A DNA stretch of 64,000 bases from JBEKTY01 sp049515555. Lineage in GTDB: Bacteria; Planctomycetota; Planctomycetia; Pirellulales; Thermoguttaceae. Positions 23,664 to 32,418 of this stretch are shown one piece after another; position 1 is the first letter of the stretch, and each line of letters starts with the position of its first letter. The stretch lies in assembly GCA_049515555.1 (NCBI GenBank), contig JBEKTY010000004.1, positions 1 to 64,000 on the forward strand, given 5' to 3'. A model generated the notes under the pieces. That model was not told the DNA's origin and made no database searches. It saw nothing but the letters and a program-made list of their open reading frames with translations. Position numbers and translations under genes: made by a program.

Positions 23664-24326
23664 CTACGTCCTTACGGCCGCGGCGCCCCGCTGGTGCAGG
23701 CCCTCCAGCTCGAAGCTGCACCGCGGACTGCCGTCGTGGCGACAGGCCACGCGCCGCACCGGGCAGCCCACAATTGCCGAAATCATGTCCAACTCGATCG
23801 CGCAGACGGTCCGCTTCTCGTCGCACATGCTGAGGAAGGCGCAGCTCCGTTTCGACACCGTCAGATGCCCCTCCCGCTCGGTCACTTCCACCAATCCGCC
23901 TTCCTCTTCCAGCACCCGCATGAATTGCAACAGGCGCGGCTTAGGGTCGATGGCCGTGATCTTGGCGCAGTAGTGGTCGGCCAGCAAACGGCTGACCTTT
24001 TCCAAGATCGCCTTGGTCAGCTCGGGGCCGCCGATCTGGTCGACCGCCCGCCACACCGCCGGAACTACCAGGTGCTGACTGTCGGCGAACAACAGCAGCA
24101 ACGCGGCCTGGGTGGCGGCGTAGCGGTGGTGCGGCCGGCCACGGCTTTCCAGCCGCTCCTTGGTTCGCTCGACGAAACCGGCCTGCACCAAGTCGCCGAG
24201 CTGCTCGGTGACCGCGGTGCGGGTCACGCCCGCCAGGGCCACCAGCTCGGTGACGGTCCGCGCGGGATTGCCGACCAGGAGTTTGATAATCCGCAATCCG
24301 GCGGCACTGATCGTCACGTCGGACAT
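23664..24326 (-). CDS. SufR-like HTH transcriptional regulator with Cys-rich C-terminus
   Basis: 220 aa. An N-terminal winged helix (ISAAGLRIIKLLVGNPARTV, TELVALAGVTRTAVTEQLGD, then RGRPHHRYA in the wing) resembles ArsR/DeoR-type regulators. The C-terminal domain contains several cysteines (KRSCAFLSMC, RTVCAIELD, VGCPVRRVACRH, RCSFEL) with spacing like the Fe-S-binding part of SufR. SufR represses Fe-S assembly genes when its cluster is loaded. No suf genes are in the window, so the regulon is unknown. The ATG at 24326 is used; a TTG five codons upstream is also open. Confidence 0.75.
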   Translation of the reverse strand: MSDVTISAAGLRIIKLLVGNPARTVTELVALAGVTRTAVTEQLGDLVQAGFVERTKERLESRGRPHHRYAATQAALLLLFADSQHLVVPAVWRAVDQIGGPELTKAILEKVSRLLADHYCAKITAIDPKPRLLQFMRVLEEEGGLVEVTEREGHLTVSKRSCAFLSMCDEKRTVCAIELDMISAIVGCPVRRVACRHDGSPRCSFELEGLHQRGAAAVRT

Positions 24327-25321
24327 GGCTGGCGTACCCAAGGGGCCCGAAGCTCGGACAGACTTTATCCAACCCTTCCTGATAATATACCGCGAACGGC
24401 CAGAAATGATACGGGCCCTTCGTTTGCAATTTGCATTTTACATTTTGCACTTCCGCCTTGGGGCTTAGGTCTTGGGTCTTGGGTCTTGGGGCTTCAGTCT
24501 TCATCCCAATCCCTAATCCCTAATCCCCTTCCCCCCTCACCCCTCATCCCTCACCCCTCATCCCTCCGCTATCGAACAGTCGCCCGCCCCGGAGTACCTT
24601 TCAAAAGTTACCGCGTTTGAGAAGTCTGTAACCCCTTGGCTGGCTTGCACTACCGATTCGGCCGGCGAACGTAAAGTCATACGTCTTCAGGGGTACGTGT
24701 TCGAATTGCGCCATTCCAGGCTCCATAACTCCTTGGCCGCCTTCCACTTGCGCCTTCGTCCGAGGGCCCGGCGTGTACCTATCGTTGAAATCTGCGGGCA
24801 AGCGATCCACGGATGAACACGGGGCCAGTGTTCAGTGTTCGCTGTTCAGTATTCGGGCCCGTGCTGAAAACTGAAAACTGAACACTGAAAACTCCCCGTC
24901 CGCCCTCCGCCTAATCCCTAACCCTCAATATATACAACCGTATAGTATCACATTCGCGGCCAAACTGCAAGCCCAGTTTATTGACATCTTGTGGGTGGGA
25001 GATGCTTCTCGGGCGTTCCTGTGACGCACCAGGATGTATCCGGGCGGACTATCCCGGCGATCTTCGCCGGTGTGCCGCAAGAGTGGTAAAATGGCAGCCG
25101 GCAAACTGGCAACCCGCTCCCCTGGCGGGAGTAGCAGAGCGGCGGCGAGACACCGCTTTGTTTGGGCCGCGACAGCGATATGAACACCACCGAAGGCAAA
25201 CAGGAATGGCTGGACGGTCAACCAGTGTTCCAAGAGATGCAGTTTATGCAAGAAACGGCAAATGGATGGAATGCCGTGCGACCGCCTGAAAGACGCCCTT
25301 CAGCAATGAGGAGAATGAATC
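24327..25321. other. Repeat-bearing intergenic region, no supported gene
   Basis: About 1 kb between divergent genes. 24465-24495 has TCTTGGG heptads; 24500-24525 CCCTAAT heptads; 24533-24570 CCCCTCA/TCCCTCA heptads; 24827-24893 TGTTCAG and ACTGAAA heptads. 24925-24960 is locally AT-rich with GTATAGTATCACA. Short open frames exist (for example 24601-24810 minus) but no family or ribosome site supports them. Confidence 0.7.
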
Positions 25322-27475
25322 ATGTTTACTCGACAAACAAGGTTCCGGGTTGGTTGGGTGTGGCTGGCGAGTCTCCTTCTAATCGGCAAACCGGTGTGGG
25401 GAGAAGAGGCCCTTCAAAACGAAAACACGATGGAAGGCAGGAAGACAGGCTTGGTCAAGAACGGGGGATTTGAGGAGGTTGTCCGGTCAGCAACGAATGT
25501 CAGTTGTCCGCCATGGAGCTTCTGGCAGGGCAGCGGCAGGGCGAACGGGGAATTAGTTACGAACGACGTACATTCAGGTAAGGTTGCGTGCAAGTTGCAG
25601 AAGGGGATGCGAGCCGTGCAGGAGTTCAGGGCCAAGCCGGGTGAGGATATCCTGCACATCGCGTTCTGGGCGAAAGGAGATAAAGACGGTCGGTGGATGA
25701 ATAATGCGTGTGGTTCGTTGCAGTTGACCGTGTCTCAGTATCGTAGAGAGCAGTGTGTAAATACAAGCCGGATGGTCGAAGGGAGCGCGGGCATGGGCAT
25801 TGGCGATGGCGTAGCGCTTGGCGCGGAGTGGAAGCAACATTTCTGCAGGGCGGCGGTTGCCAGCGAGTGCGACCGGATTGAAGTGGCGTTTACTCCCACT
25901 GATTGGAGCCGTAATATTTGGCTGGACGATGTTTCGGCGACGCTGGGCGGTTCTATAACTAATATCAGTTATCCGCCTTGGAGTTTTGGATACGGAAGCA
26001 TAAGCGGTGATGGGGAAGTGGAGAAGGTCAAGAATGCGAATGATATGCACTTTGGCAAGCAGGCGTGCAAGCTGACGGGGGATGTCTGGGCGGCGCAGGA
26101 GGTCAAGGCCAAGGCAGGGGATGTTCTGCGTATAGCGTTCCGGGCCAAGGGAGACAGAGACGTTCAGGCACGGAACAATATGTATGGCGCAGTGAAGGTA
26201 ACCCTCTTTCAGTACCGCGAAGGCAAGTGTGTGAATACGCGAGAATCCGCCGAAGTGGGTCTGGCGCGTGATAAATGGAAACAATGTGCGGCCTGGCTTC
26301 CTCCGGTTCCTGCCGGTGAGTGTGACCGGCTTGAGGTAAGGTTTGCTCCCAGTGACTGGAGCGGCGCGGTTTGGCTGGACGATGTCTCCGTGAGCGTAGC
26401 CGGGGCTCTGCCGTTAGATATAAAGGGCCGTGTGAATGTCAAAGTCGGCAAGCGGATCGTGGTCCGCAAGCTTGCGGCCACCAGCGGGGATCAGCCCTAT
26501 AACTGGTTCCCATTTATCCAGCGGATGCCAAACAGGACTCTCGTCGCCTGGTGCCAGACAACTGCGGATGCATACTTTCCTTTCGGGACCGAAAACTGCC
26601 GCCGCATGATGTCAACCGACAACGGGAAAACCTGGAAGGATATCGGCGGCGAGGGCACCGCGAACTTTTGCAAGATCACGCTGCATGACGGCACGTTTCT
26701 CGAAATCGTCGGCTGGGTGAACGGCCTCATTCGCAAAGGCGATGGATGGGTAATGAACGTCAAGCGTTCGCGGGACAACGGGATGACATACACGATTCAC
26801 AAAGATGTCCCTGTGGCCATCGAGCATGTTCGTCAGGACGGCGTCCCGCAAGGCCAAGGGAGGGCGACCTTCAATACAGGTTTGGTGGAGATGGACAACG
26901 GAGATTTGCTTGCCGCAATCTACGTGGATTTCGAGGGGCTTCCCAAATGCAGTTCAGTCCTTATGAAATCCACGGACAAGGGAAATCGCTGGCAATACTT
27001 CTCGACCATTGCCTACGATGCGGATGCCCCGGGTTTCGGTTTTTGTGAGCCGGCGCTGATCCGCACAGGCCCCAATAATCTGTTGACGATGATGCGAACG
27101 TCGGACACTGGGCCTGGCGAGTCCATGTATCAGGCCCGGTCAATGGACGGGGGGAAAACATGGAGCAAGCCGACCATCGTGGCCGACCACGGCGTTATGC
27201 CGGCTTTGATCAGGACCGACGACGGCATCCTGGTCTGTTCGTACGGACGCCCGGGTGTTGCCGTCATCTGTTCTCCGGATGGGGAGGGACGTGAGTGGAC
27301 CGACCGCACGCAGATTTTCGATAGAGGCACGACGGGCTATACGGACATGGCCAAGACAGGACCCAATGAGATACTGCTGATTCACGACGGCATCTACGGC
27401 TACACGGAGCTTGGAGACAATAAGCCTCACAATTACGTTTTTGTCGTGCCGCTGATCATTGAAAGAGCAAGATAA
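25322..27475 (+). CDS. Secreted sialidase-like BNR protein with two tandem carbohydrate-binding-type domains
   Basis: 717 aa. Signal peptide (LASLLLIGKPVWG then E). Two homologous domains follow, about 40-205 and 207-375: paired landmarks are CPPWSFWQGSG/YPPWSFGYGSI, HSGKVACKLQ/HFGKQACKLT, FWAKGDKD/FRAKGDRD, DWSRNIWLDDVSA/DWSGAVWLDDVSV. They look like CBM4/9-type jelly rolls. The C-terminal half is a beta-propeller with Asp-boxes STDNGKTW, SRDNGMTY, STDKGNRW and SMDGGKTW. This suggests a secreted exo-alpha-sialidase or related glycosidase; substrate unknown. The ribosome site GAGGAG lies upstream. Base composition is visibly less GC-rich than the neighbours, suggesting transfer. Confidence 0.82.
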   Translation: MFTRQTRFRVGWVWLASLLLIGKPVWGEEALQNENTMEGRKTGLVKNGGFEEVVRSATNVSCPPWSFWQGSGRANGELVTNDVHSGKVACKLQKGMRAVQEFRAKPGEDILHIAFWAKGDKDGRWMNNACGSLQLTVSQYRREQCVNTSRMVEGSAGMGIGDGVALGAEWKQHFCRAAVASECDRIEVAFTPTDWSRNIWLDDVSATLGGSITNISYPPWSFGYGSISGDGEVEKVKNANDMHFGKQACKLTGDVWAAQEVKAKAGDVLRIAFRAKGDRDVQARNNMYGAVKVTLFQYREGKCVNTRESAEVGLARDKWKQCAAWLPPVPAGECDRLEVRFAPSDWSGAVWLDDVSVSVAGALPLDIKGRVNVKVGKRIVVRKLAATSGDQPYNWFPFIQRMPNRTLVAWCQTTADAYFPFGTENCRRMMSTDNGKTWKDIGGEGTANFCKITLHDGTFLEIVGWVNGLIRKGDGWVMNVKRSRDNGMTYTIHKDVPVAIEHVRQDGVPQGQGRATFNTGLVEMDNGDLLAAIYVDFEGLPKCSSVLMKSTDKGNRWQYFSTIAYDADAPGFGFCEPALIRTGPNNLLTMMRTSDTGPGESMYQARSMDGGKTWSKPTIVADHGVMPALIRTDDGILVCSYGRPGVAVICSPDGEGREWTDRTQIFDRGTTGYTDMAKTGPNEILLIHDGIYGYTELGDNKPHNYVFVVPLIIERAR

Positions 27476-27623
27476 CAACAAGCGAACGAGGGCGGCCATG
27501 GCGAATTCGAGGGATTTTTGGGGATCGCGGTCGCGGCGGTCGAAACGGGCCGCCCGCCGCGCCGCCAGTGCTTCGCAAGCAAGGGCGACTCTTTGACAGT
27601 GGAACCTGTTTTTCGGCGGCCCT

Positions 27624-28913
27624 TCAGGCCAGCGTCCAGCCGGGGGGCAGGGTGGTGCCCTTTTTCACCACGACGACGTGGTCGCGGATCATGCCGAACT
27701 CGGTCTCCTCGGTGGCCTCGAGGCCCCGGGCGTTGACCACGCGGACGCCGGGGCCGATGCGGCAGTTCTTGTCGATGATCGCGCCCTCGATGTGCGCCCC
27801 GGCCGCCACGCCCAGCGGCCCTCCGCCGTTGCTGCGGGCAGCGGCCAGCGCATCGGGCAGATCGTAATAATCGTTGCCCATCAGGATCGAGTTGCGGATC
27901 GTCACGTTGCGGCCGATGAGGCAGCGCAAGCCGACGATGCTGTTCTCGATCACCGCGCCTTCTTCGATGCGGCAGCCGTCGGCCACCAGGCTTTGGCGGA
28001 TGCTGGCGCGGTCGATCCGCGAGGGCGGCAGGAAGCGGGCCCGGGTGTAGATGGGCGCCTCGGCCGTGGCCATGTCGAACGGCGGGTGCTCGCAGGCCAA
28101 CTGCAAATTCGCCTCGTAAAACGACTTGATGGTCCCGATATCCTCCCAGTAGCCGTCGAACAGGTAGACCTGGACGTTGTGGGTGCGCATCGAGGCGGGG
28201 AACACCTCGCGGCCGAAGTCGCGGTAGGCCGTCTTCTCCAGGGCGTTTACCAGCGTATTGCGGTTGAACAGGTAGATGCCCATGCTGGCCAGGCAATCGC
28301 GGCCGCGGCTGGGGCGGCCCTGGGCCTCGAGCCAGGCCGGATCGGTGCGGACCAGATCGAGCTCGGCGGCGGTTTGCGGTTTCTCCAGGAAGCCCACCAC
28401 TCGCCCGGCGGCATCTACCCGCATGATGCCCATCGACGAGGCTTCGGCGGCGGTCACCGGCACGGCCGAGATGCTTACGTCTGCGCCGCTGGCGCGGTGC
28501 GCCGCGATCATGTCTGCGAAGTTCATGCGGTAAAGCTGGTCGCCCGACAGGATCAGGATGTACTCCACGCCCGGCTCGGTCAGGTGGCGGAGGTTCTGGC
28601 GCACGGCGTCGGCCGTGCCCTGGTACCAGCCGGTGTTGTCCAGGGTCTGCTGGGCGGCCAGGATCTCTACGAAGCCGCGATCGAAGGGGTCGAAGACGTA
28701 CGTGCTGTGGATGTGCCGGTGCAGGCTTACCGAATTGAACTGCGTGAGGACGTAGATGCGGTTCAGGCCGCTGTTCAGGCAGTTCGACAGCGGGATGTCG
28801 ATGAGGCGGTACTTCCCCCCCACCGGCACGGCCGGCTTCGAGCGGACCTTGGTCAACGGGTACAGCCGGGTCCCCCGGCCCCCGCCCAATACCAACGCGA
28901 CAACGTTATTCAT
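27624..28913 (-). CDS. glgC: Glucose-1-phosphate adenylyltransferase
   Basis: 429 aa from the ATG at 28913 (MNNVVALVLGGGRGTRLYPL). It makes ADP-glucose from glucose 1-phosphate and ATP for glycogen synthesis. Motifs: GGGRGTRLYPLT (nucleotide loop), KPAVPVGGKYRLIDIPLSNC, the GTADAVRQ loop, LSGDQLYRMNF (catalytic Asp), VGFLEKP, and a C-terminal left-handed beta helix from about 300 (SIVGLRCLIGRNV and others) for allosteric control. It stands alone, with no other glg genes nearby. Upstream codons in the open frame (to 28991) lack a ribosome site. Confidence 0.96.
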   Translation of the reverse strand: MNNVVALVLGGGRGTRLYPLTKVRSKPAVPVGGKYRLIDIPLSNCLNSGLNRIYVLTQFNSVSLHRHIHSTYVFDPFDRGFVEILAAQQTLDNTGWYQGTADAVRQNLRHLTEPGVEYILILSGDQLYRMNFADMIAAHRASGADVSISAVPVTAAEASSMGIMRVDAAGRVVGFLEKPQTAAELDLVRTDPAWLEAQGRPSRGRDCLASMGIYLFNRNTLVNALEKTAYRDFGREVFPASMRTHNVQVYLFDGYWEDIGTIKSFYEANLQLACEHPPFDMATAEAPIYTRARFLPPSRIDRASIRQSLVADGCRIEEGAVIENSIVGLRCLIGRNVTIRNSILMGNDYYDLPDALAAARSNGGGPLGVAAGAHIEGAIIDKNCRIGPGVRVVNARGLEATEETEFGMIRDHVVVVKKGTTLPPGWTLA

Positions 28914-29120
28914 GCCGTCTCCCGGATGATGGGCGCAACCGCCTTGCCGCTGGCTTGGCACGGATCGCCGGCGGAAACTGTCAGCGGACAATTGTTTATT
29001 CTACCGGGAAACAAGCCGGCGTAAACCAGGCGCCGAAGGCTCGCAACGAAGCTGTCTAGTTCCTGCCGCGGAGAAACAAGGTAGGATGGGTCGAGCCCGA
29101 GCGAGCCCTACCAGAATCCG

Positions 29121-29627
29121 CTATGGCCACGCCGGCAGATCAGACCCCTCATTTGCGAGCCGAAGCAGCGATGCGCGCGTCGTGGGGTCAAGGAAGAACC
29201 CCAAGGATTCCAGCGTTTCAAGCACGGGTAAGACGGCCGGGAGATGCCCTTGCTGTTTGGCTTTGACCAGAATTCCAAGAGTGCCCGTAAGCTTGATCCC
29301 GAGTAACCGAGCGTAATGCCGCGCCCGGGCATCGTCGATCAACGCCAACGAATTCGGGGTCCGTGCAGCCAGCATCAGCACGTCGCGCTCGCCCGCCCCG
29401 AAATCGGCCGGCAGCGGTGATGTAAGCGTCGGGCAGGGACCCACAACGTGGACCCAGGGCATTGTATGGACGTCGGGCAAGGCGAATCCGAGGGAAATCC
29501 CGCGATCCAACTCGGCGGCCACCGCCGCGGGAACGATGATGCTACCATACAGACCTGGCAAGAGGTGGAGCAGGCCCGCCTGGTGCAAGTACTGCAAGGG
29601 CGAAGTGTCGGACACGACTTCAGGCAC
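29121..29627 (-). CDS. DUF3368/PIN-like toxin component
   Basis: 168 aa. The N-terminus VVSDTSPLQYLHQAGLLHLL has the first acidic PIN residue, GAGERDVLMLA supplies the second acidic pair and LALIDDARARHYARLLGI the third, all typical of the DUF3368 branch of PIN ribonucleases. The last part, GTLGILVKAKQQGHL, is also conserved in the family. Its start overlaps the antitoxin end by 8 bp. Such proteins are predicted toxins of type II systems; activity is inferred from family. Confidence 0.85.
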   Translation of the reverse strand: MPEVVSDTSPLQYLHQAGLLHLLPGLYGSIIVPAAVAAELDRGISLGFALPDVHTMPWVHVVGPCPTLTSPLPADFGAGERDVLMLAARTPNSLALIDDARARHYARLLGIKLTGTLGILVKAKQQGHLPAVLPVLETLESLGFFLDPTTRASLLRLANEGSDLPAWP

Positions 29628-29871
29628 GCTCCACGTCCTCGCGGAGTTCCTCGTCGGTTAGGCGAAAGGTGGGGATACCGTAGTCGCGGAGCTTCGATAG
29701 GAACTCCACCCGTGCAACTCCGGCCAATTCTGCCGCCCCGCCCGAGGTCAACCTCCCGATTTCATAGAGTTTCATGGCCGCCGCCAGCCGTAGCTCCTTG
29801 CCCGCCGCCTCCGGCGAAGCACTTAGGGCCTCCAAGCTCCGGTCCGAGATTTCCAGTACAATCTGATTCAT
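29620..29871 (-). CDS. UPF0175 family antitoxin
   Basis: 83 aa, starting MNQIVLEISDRSLEAL. The central part (ELRLAAAMKLYEIGRLTSGG, AAELAGVARVEFLSKLRDYG) and the end (IPTFRLTDEELREDVE) match UPF0175, the usual partner of DUF3368 toxins. It contains an HTH-like segment and is predicted to bind operator DNA. The ribosome site GGAGG is 8 bases upstream of the ATG. The toxin follows with overlapping reading frames. Confidence 0.88.
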   Translation of the reverse strand: MNQIVLEISDRSLEALSASPEAAGKELRLAAAMKLYEIGRLTSGGAAELAGVARVEFLSKLRDYGIPTFRLTDEELREDVERA

Positions 29872-29962
29872 AGCGCCTCCAAGTGCCCTGGAGTTATTAT
29901 ACAGCGCGGCGGCATCGGACGTTGCCCGACGGTGCGGATCGCTTCGTGGTTCCGGCTTCCCG

Positions 29963-31762
29963 TCATTCCCGCCCGCCCGCCGCATGCCGCGCGAACACCT
30001 GCTTGCCGCCGAGCCACGTCTGACCGACCTCGATGTCTTTGACCTCGTCCACCGGGCAGGTGAGAATGTCCTTGTCCAGCACGATGAAATCGGCCAGCTT
30101 CCCCTTCTCCAGCGACCCTTTCTCCTTCTCCTCGAAGGTCAAGAAGGCGCAGTTGATCGTGTACAAGCGGATGGCCTGCTGGCGGGTGATGGCCTGTTCC
30201 GGGTGCAGCGGCTCGCCGGTCCAGCGCGGCTGGCGGACCAAGGTAATCCACATTCCCAGGAACGGGTCGTAGGAGTTGATCGAGCGGCGGCGGCCGATCT
30301 TCTGCATGTGGTCGGAGCCCCCGCCCACGATCACGCCGTGCTCGAAGAAGCTTTTGTAGGGCTGGAAGTATTCCAGCCGCCGATCGCCGAACTGGGCGCC
30401 AAGCGTCGCGCCGTCCAGCAGCAGCCAGATGGGTTGCAGGTCGGCCACCACGCCGATCGCCTGCATGGTCCGGATGGCCCGCAGAGTCATGAAATTGGCG
30501 TGCGACATGCACGGCCGCTTGGGCCGCACGGGAAACTCCCGGTTGACCTGCTCGTAGGCCGAAACCAGGGTCTCGACCGCCCCGTCGCCCACGCAATGCG
30601 CCGTAAGCTGCAGATCGCTGCCCAGCACCAGCCGGGCGATGCGCACCAGCTTTTCGGGCTTGATGAACAGCAGTCCGCGATATTGCGGGTCGGTGATCGA
30701 ATAGATGCGGCTTACGCCCCACGGCTCGCGCATGTAAGCGCTGCCCGTGAGCATGCCGCCGTCCAGGTAGATCTTGATCCCGTGCAGCCAGAGCATGTTG
30801 TCGTAGCGCCGCAGGGGGTGCTCGACTGCCTGGCGGACCCGGGCACGAATCTGCTCCCACGGCATCTGGGCATCCAGGTGGTAGGTAATATAGACGCGGC
30901 AAGTCAGCTCGCCCCGCTGGTGGACGGCCCGAATGACCTCGATATCGGCGTCGCTGGTGTCGCGGTCGGTGACGCTGGTAATGCCCACTTCGTTGTAAGC
31001 GGCCAGCAGGGCCTTCAATCGCTGCCGCTGGTCAGCGGCCGTGGGCGTCTTGGCCGACGACCTCAATTTTATGAAGCGGTGGCAGTTGCGGAGCATGCCG
31101 GTGGGCTCGCCCGTACGGGGATCGCGCTCCACCTGGCCCGCCTGCCCGTCGGTGATCTTGAAATCCTTGTCGATCCCGCTGAGCCGCAGGGCCATTGAGT
31201 TCAGGGCCGCGTCGGGCCCGGTGCTGAAGCAGACCGGGTTCCGCGGCGCCGCCTGGTCCAGCTCCTGGCGGGTCGGAAACCGCCGCTCCCGCAGCCGCGT
31301 AACGAACACCTGCTGGATGCTGATCCACTCGCCCGGCGACAGGACGCCGGCGCGCAAGCGCACGTAAGCCAGCACGTCGGCGATCGAGTCCATCTGCGGG
31401 ACCTCGTGGTCGAACTCGTACATGGCGGAGGACATCAGGTGCAGGTGCGAATCGATCAGGCCCGGCATGGCGGTCTTCCCGCCCAGATCGACCCGCCGGG
31501 TACGGGGGCCGGCCAGCCGCAGCACGTCCTCGTCGCGGCCGACGGCCACGATCCGCTCGCCGCGAACGGCCAGGGCCTCGGCCAGCGAGAATCGGTCATC
31601 CACAGTCACGATCTTGCCGTGATAGAACACGGCGTCCGGAACCAGCGACGCGGCCTTTTCGTCCCCCGCCGCCGCGCGGCTAACGGCCGAAACCGAGCAG
31701 GCCAAGAGAACCGTCAACACCGCCACCAGGATAATGTGCGGCAAGTCTTCCTGGCAGCGCAT
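29963..31762 (-). CDS. Secreted amidohydrolase family protein (YtcJ-like)
   Basis: 599 aa. Signal sequence (HIILVAVLTVLLACSVSAVS) then an amidohydrolase-3 fold: VFYHGKIVTVDDRFSLAEAL, the metal motif LIDSHLHL, DYHLDAQMPW-like central region, CMSHANFMTLR, VGGGSDHMQKIG, and the C-terminal LADFIVLDKDILTC beta sandwich. The family hydrolyses amides or related C-N bonds; substrate unknown. The ATG at 31762 lies inside the terminal sequence of a family G interspersed repeat, so the present start may have been supplied by it. The frame is open further upstream only through that repeat. Confidence 0.85.
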   Translation of the reverse strand: MRCQEDLPHIILVAVLTVLLACSVSAVSRAAAGDEKAASLVPDAVFYHGKIVTVDDRFSLAEALAVRGERIVAVGRDEDVLRLAGPRTRRVDLGGKTAMPGLIDSHLHLMSSAMYEFDHEVPQMDSIADVLAYVRLRAGVLSPGEWISIQQVFVTRLRERRFPTRQELDQAAPRNPVCFSTGPDAALNSMALRLSGIDKDFKITDGQAGQVERDPRTGEPTGMLRNCHRFIKLRSSAKTPTAADQRQRLKALLAAYNEVGITSVTDRDTSDADIEVIRAVHQRGELTCRVYITYHLDAQMPWEQIRARVRQAVEHPLRRYDNMLWLHGIKIYLDGGMLTGSAYMREPWGVSRIYSITDPQYRGLLFIKPEKLVRIARLVLGSDLQLTAHCVGDGAVETLVSAYEQVNREFPVRPKRPCMSHANFMTLRAIRTMQAIGVVADLQPIWLLLDGATLGAQFGDRRLEYFQPYKSFFEHGVIVGGGSDHMQKIGRRRSINSYDPFLGMWITLVRQPRWTGEPLHPEQAITRQQAIRLYTINCAFLTFEEKEKGSLEKGKLADFIVLDKDILTCPVDEVKDIEVGQTWLGGKQVFARHAAGGRE

Positions 31763-31995
31763 GGAATCGCGGGGACGACCGGGGAACCCGGAGGGTTCCG
31801 AGCGATTAGCCCCGGGTCGCGCTTCGCGACCCGGGGTCCGCGCCATCGGACAGTCCACGACCCCGGCGGGGTCGCAGCCGGACACTCGCTGCGACCCCGT
31901 TGGGGTCGGTTGCGCGTCGGGTGTCTCACGACCGGTGGTGTCGTCGCTTGCGCTCCGCAACCACCGGCTAATAGCTGATATCCCTCCGGGATAAC
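31735..31995. repeat. Family G interspersed element, copy 1 (about 260 bp)
   Basis: It shares a long stretch with 50288-50547: GCAGCGCATGGAATCGCGGG, then CGACCGGGGAACCCGGAGGG, short hairpins GACCCCGTTGGGGTC, and CCACCGGCTAATAGCTG to TCCCTCCGGGATAA. A shorter reverse copy is at 54629-54785. No transposase is associated. The remaining 31996-32418 holds related GC-rich sequence and no gene. Confidence 0.8.
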
Positions 31996-32418
31996 GGCCT
32001 GCGACCCGAGCCGTTAGCCCGGCGTGAACGCAGCCTAAGCGCCGGGCCAAAGACCGGCGACGCCGGAAACGCGGATGGCCGGGCGTGAATTTCAGTGCCT
32101 GAAAGAATTGCCACACACTCGAGATCGTGGGCATGATTGAACTCCGCGTTTGGATTAAAGGGGGAGGACTGGCTACCGCCGTATCCTCGGGCGCCAGCCC
32201 GGCCTGAACTGCGTTTGATTCTACCAGGGTTTGGCCGTCGGAGGAATTGACGTCGCGTCCGCAACGGGTGGCTGGCGGCCGGCCGTTGTTGGCCGGGCGC
32301 TAGGGGGGAAATCACCGTCCCGCGCCAGCCGAAGCCAGTCTTGTCCAGTCCTCAACTGACTGGAAGGGCCAGTATTCGTTGTTTACGGATCGGGGTCGAG
32401 GCCGTCGCAAACCCATGG

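Noticed and set aside
24465..24570. Telomere-like sequence
   Set aside because: GGGATTA-type units resemble telomeric repeats only by period and composition; they are short and interstitial.
24601..24810. 69-aa minus-strand frame with LKTYDFTFAGRIG
   Set aside because: Slight similarity to the MKTYDFEV start at 19341 but no other support; likely non-coding.
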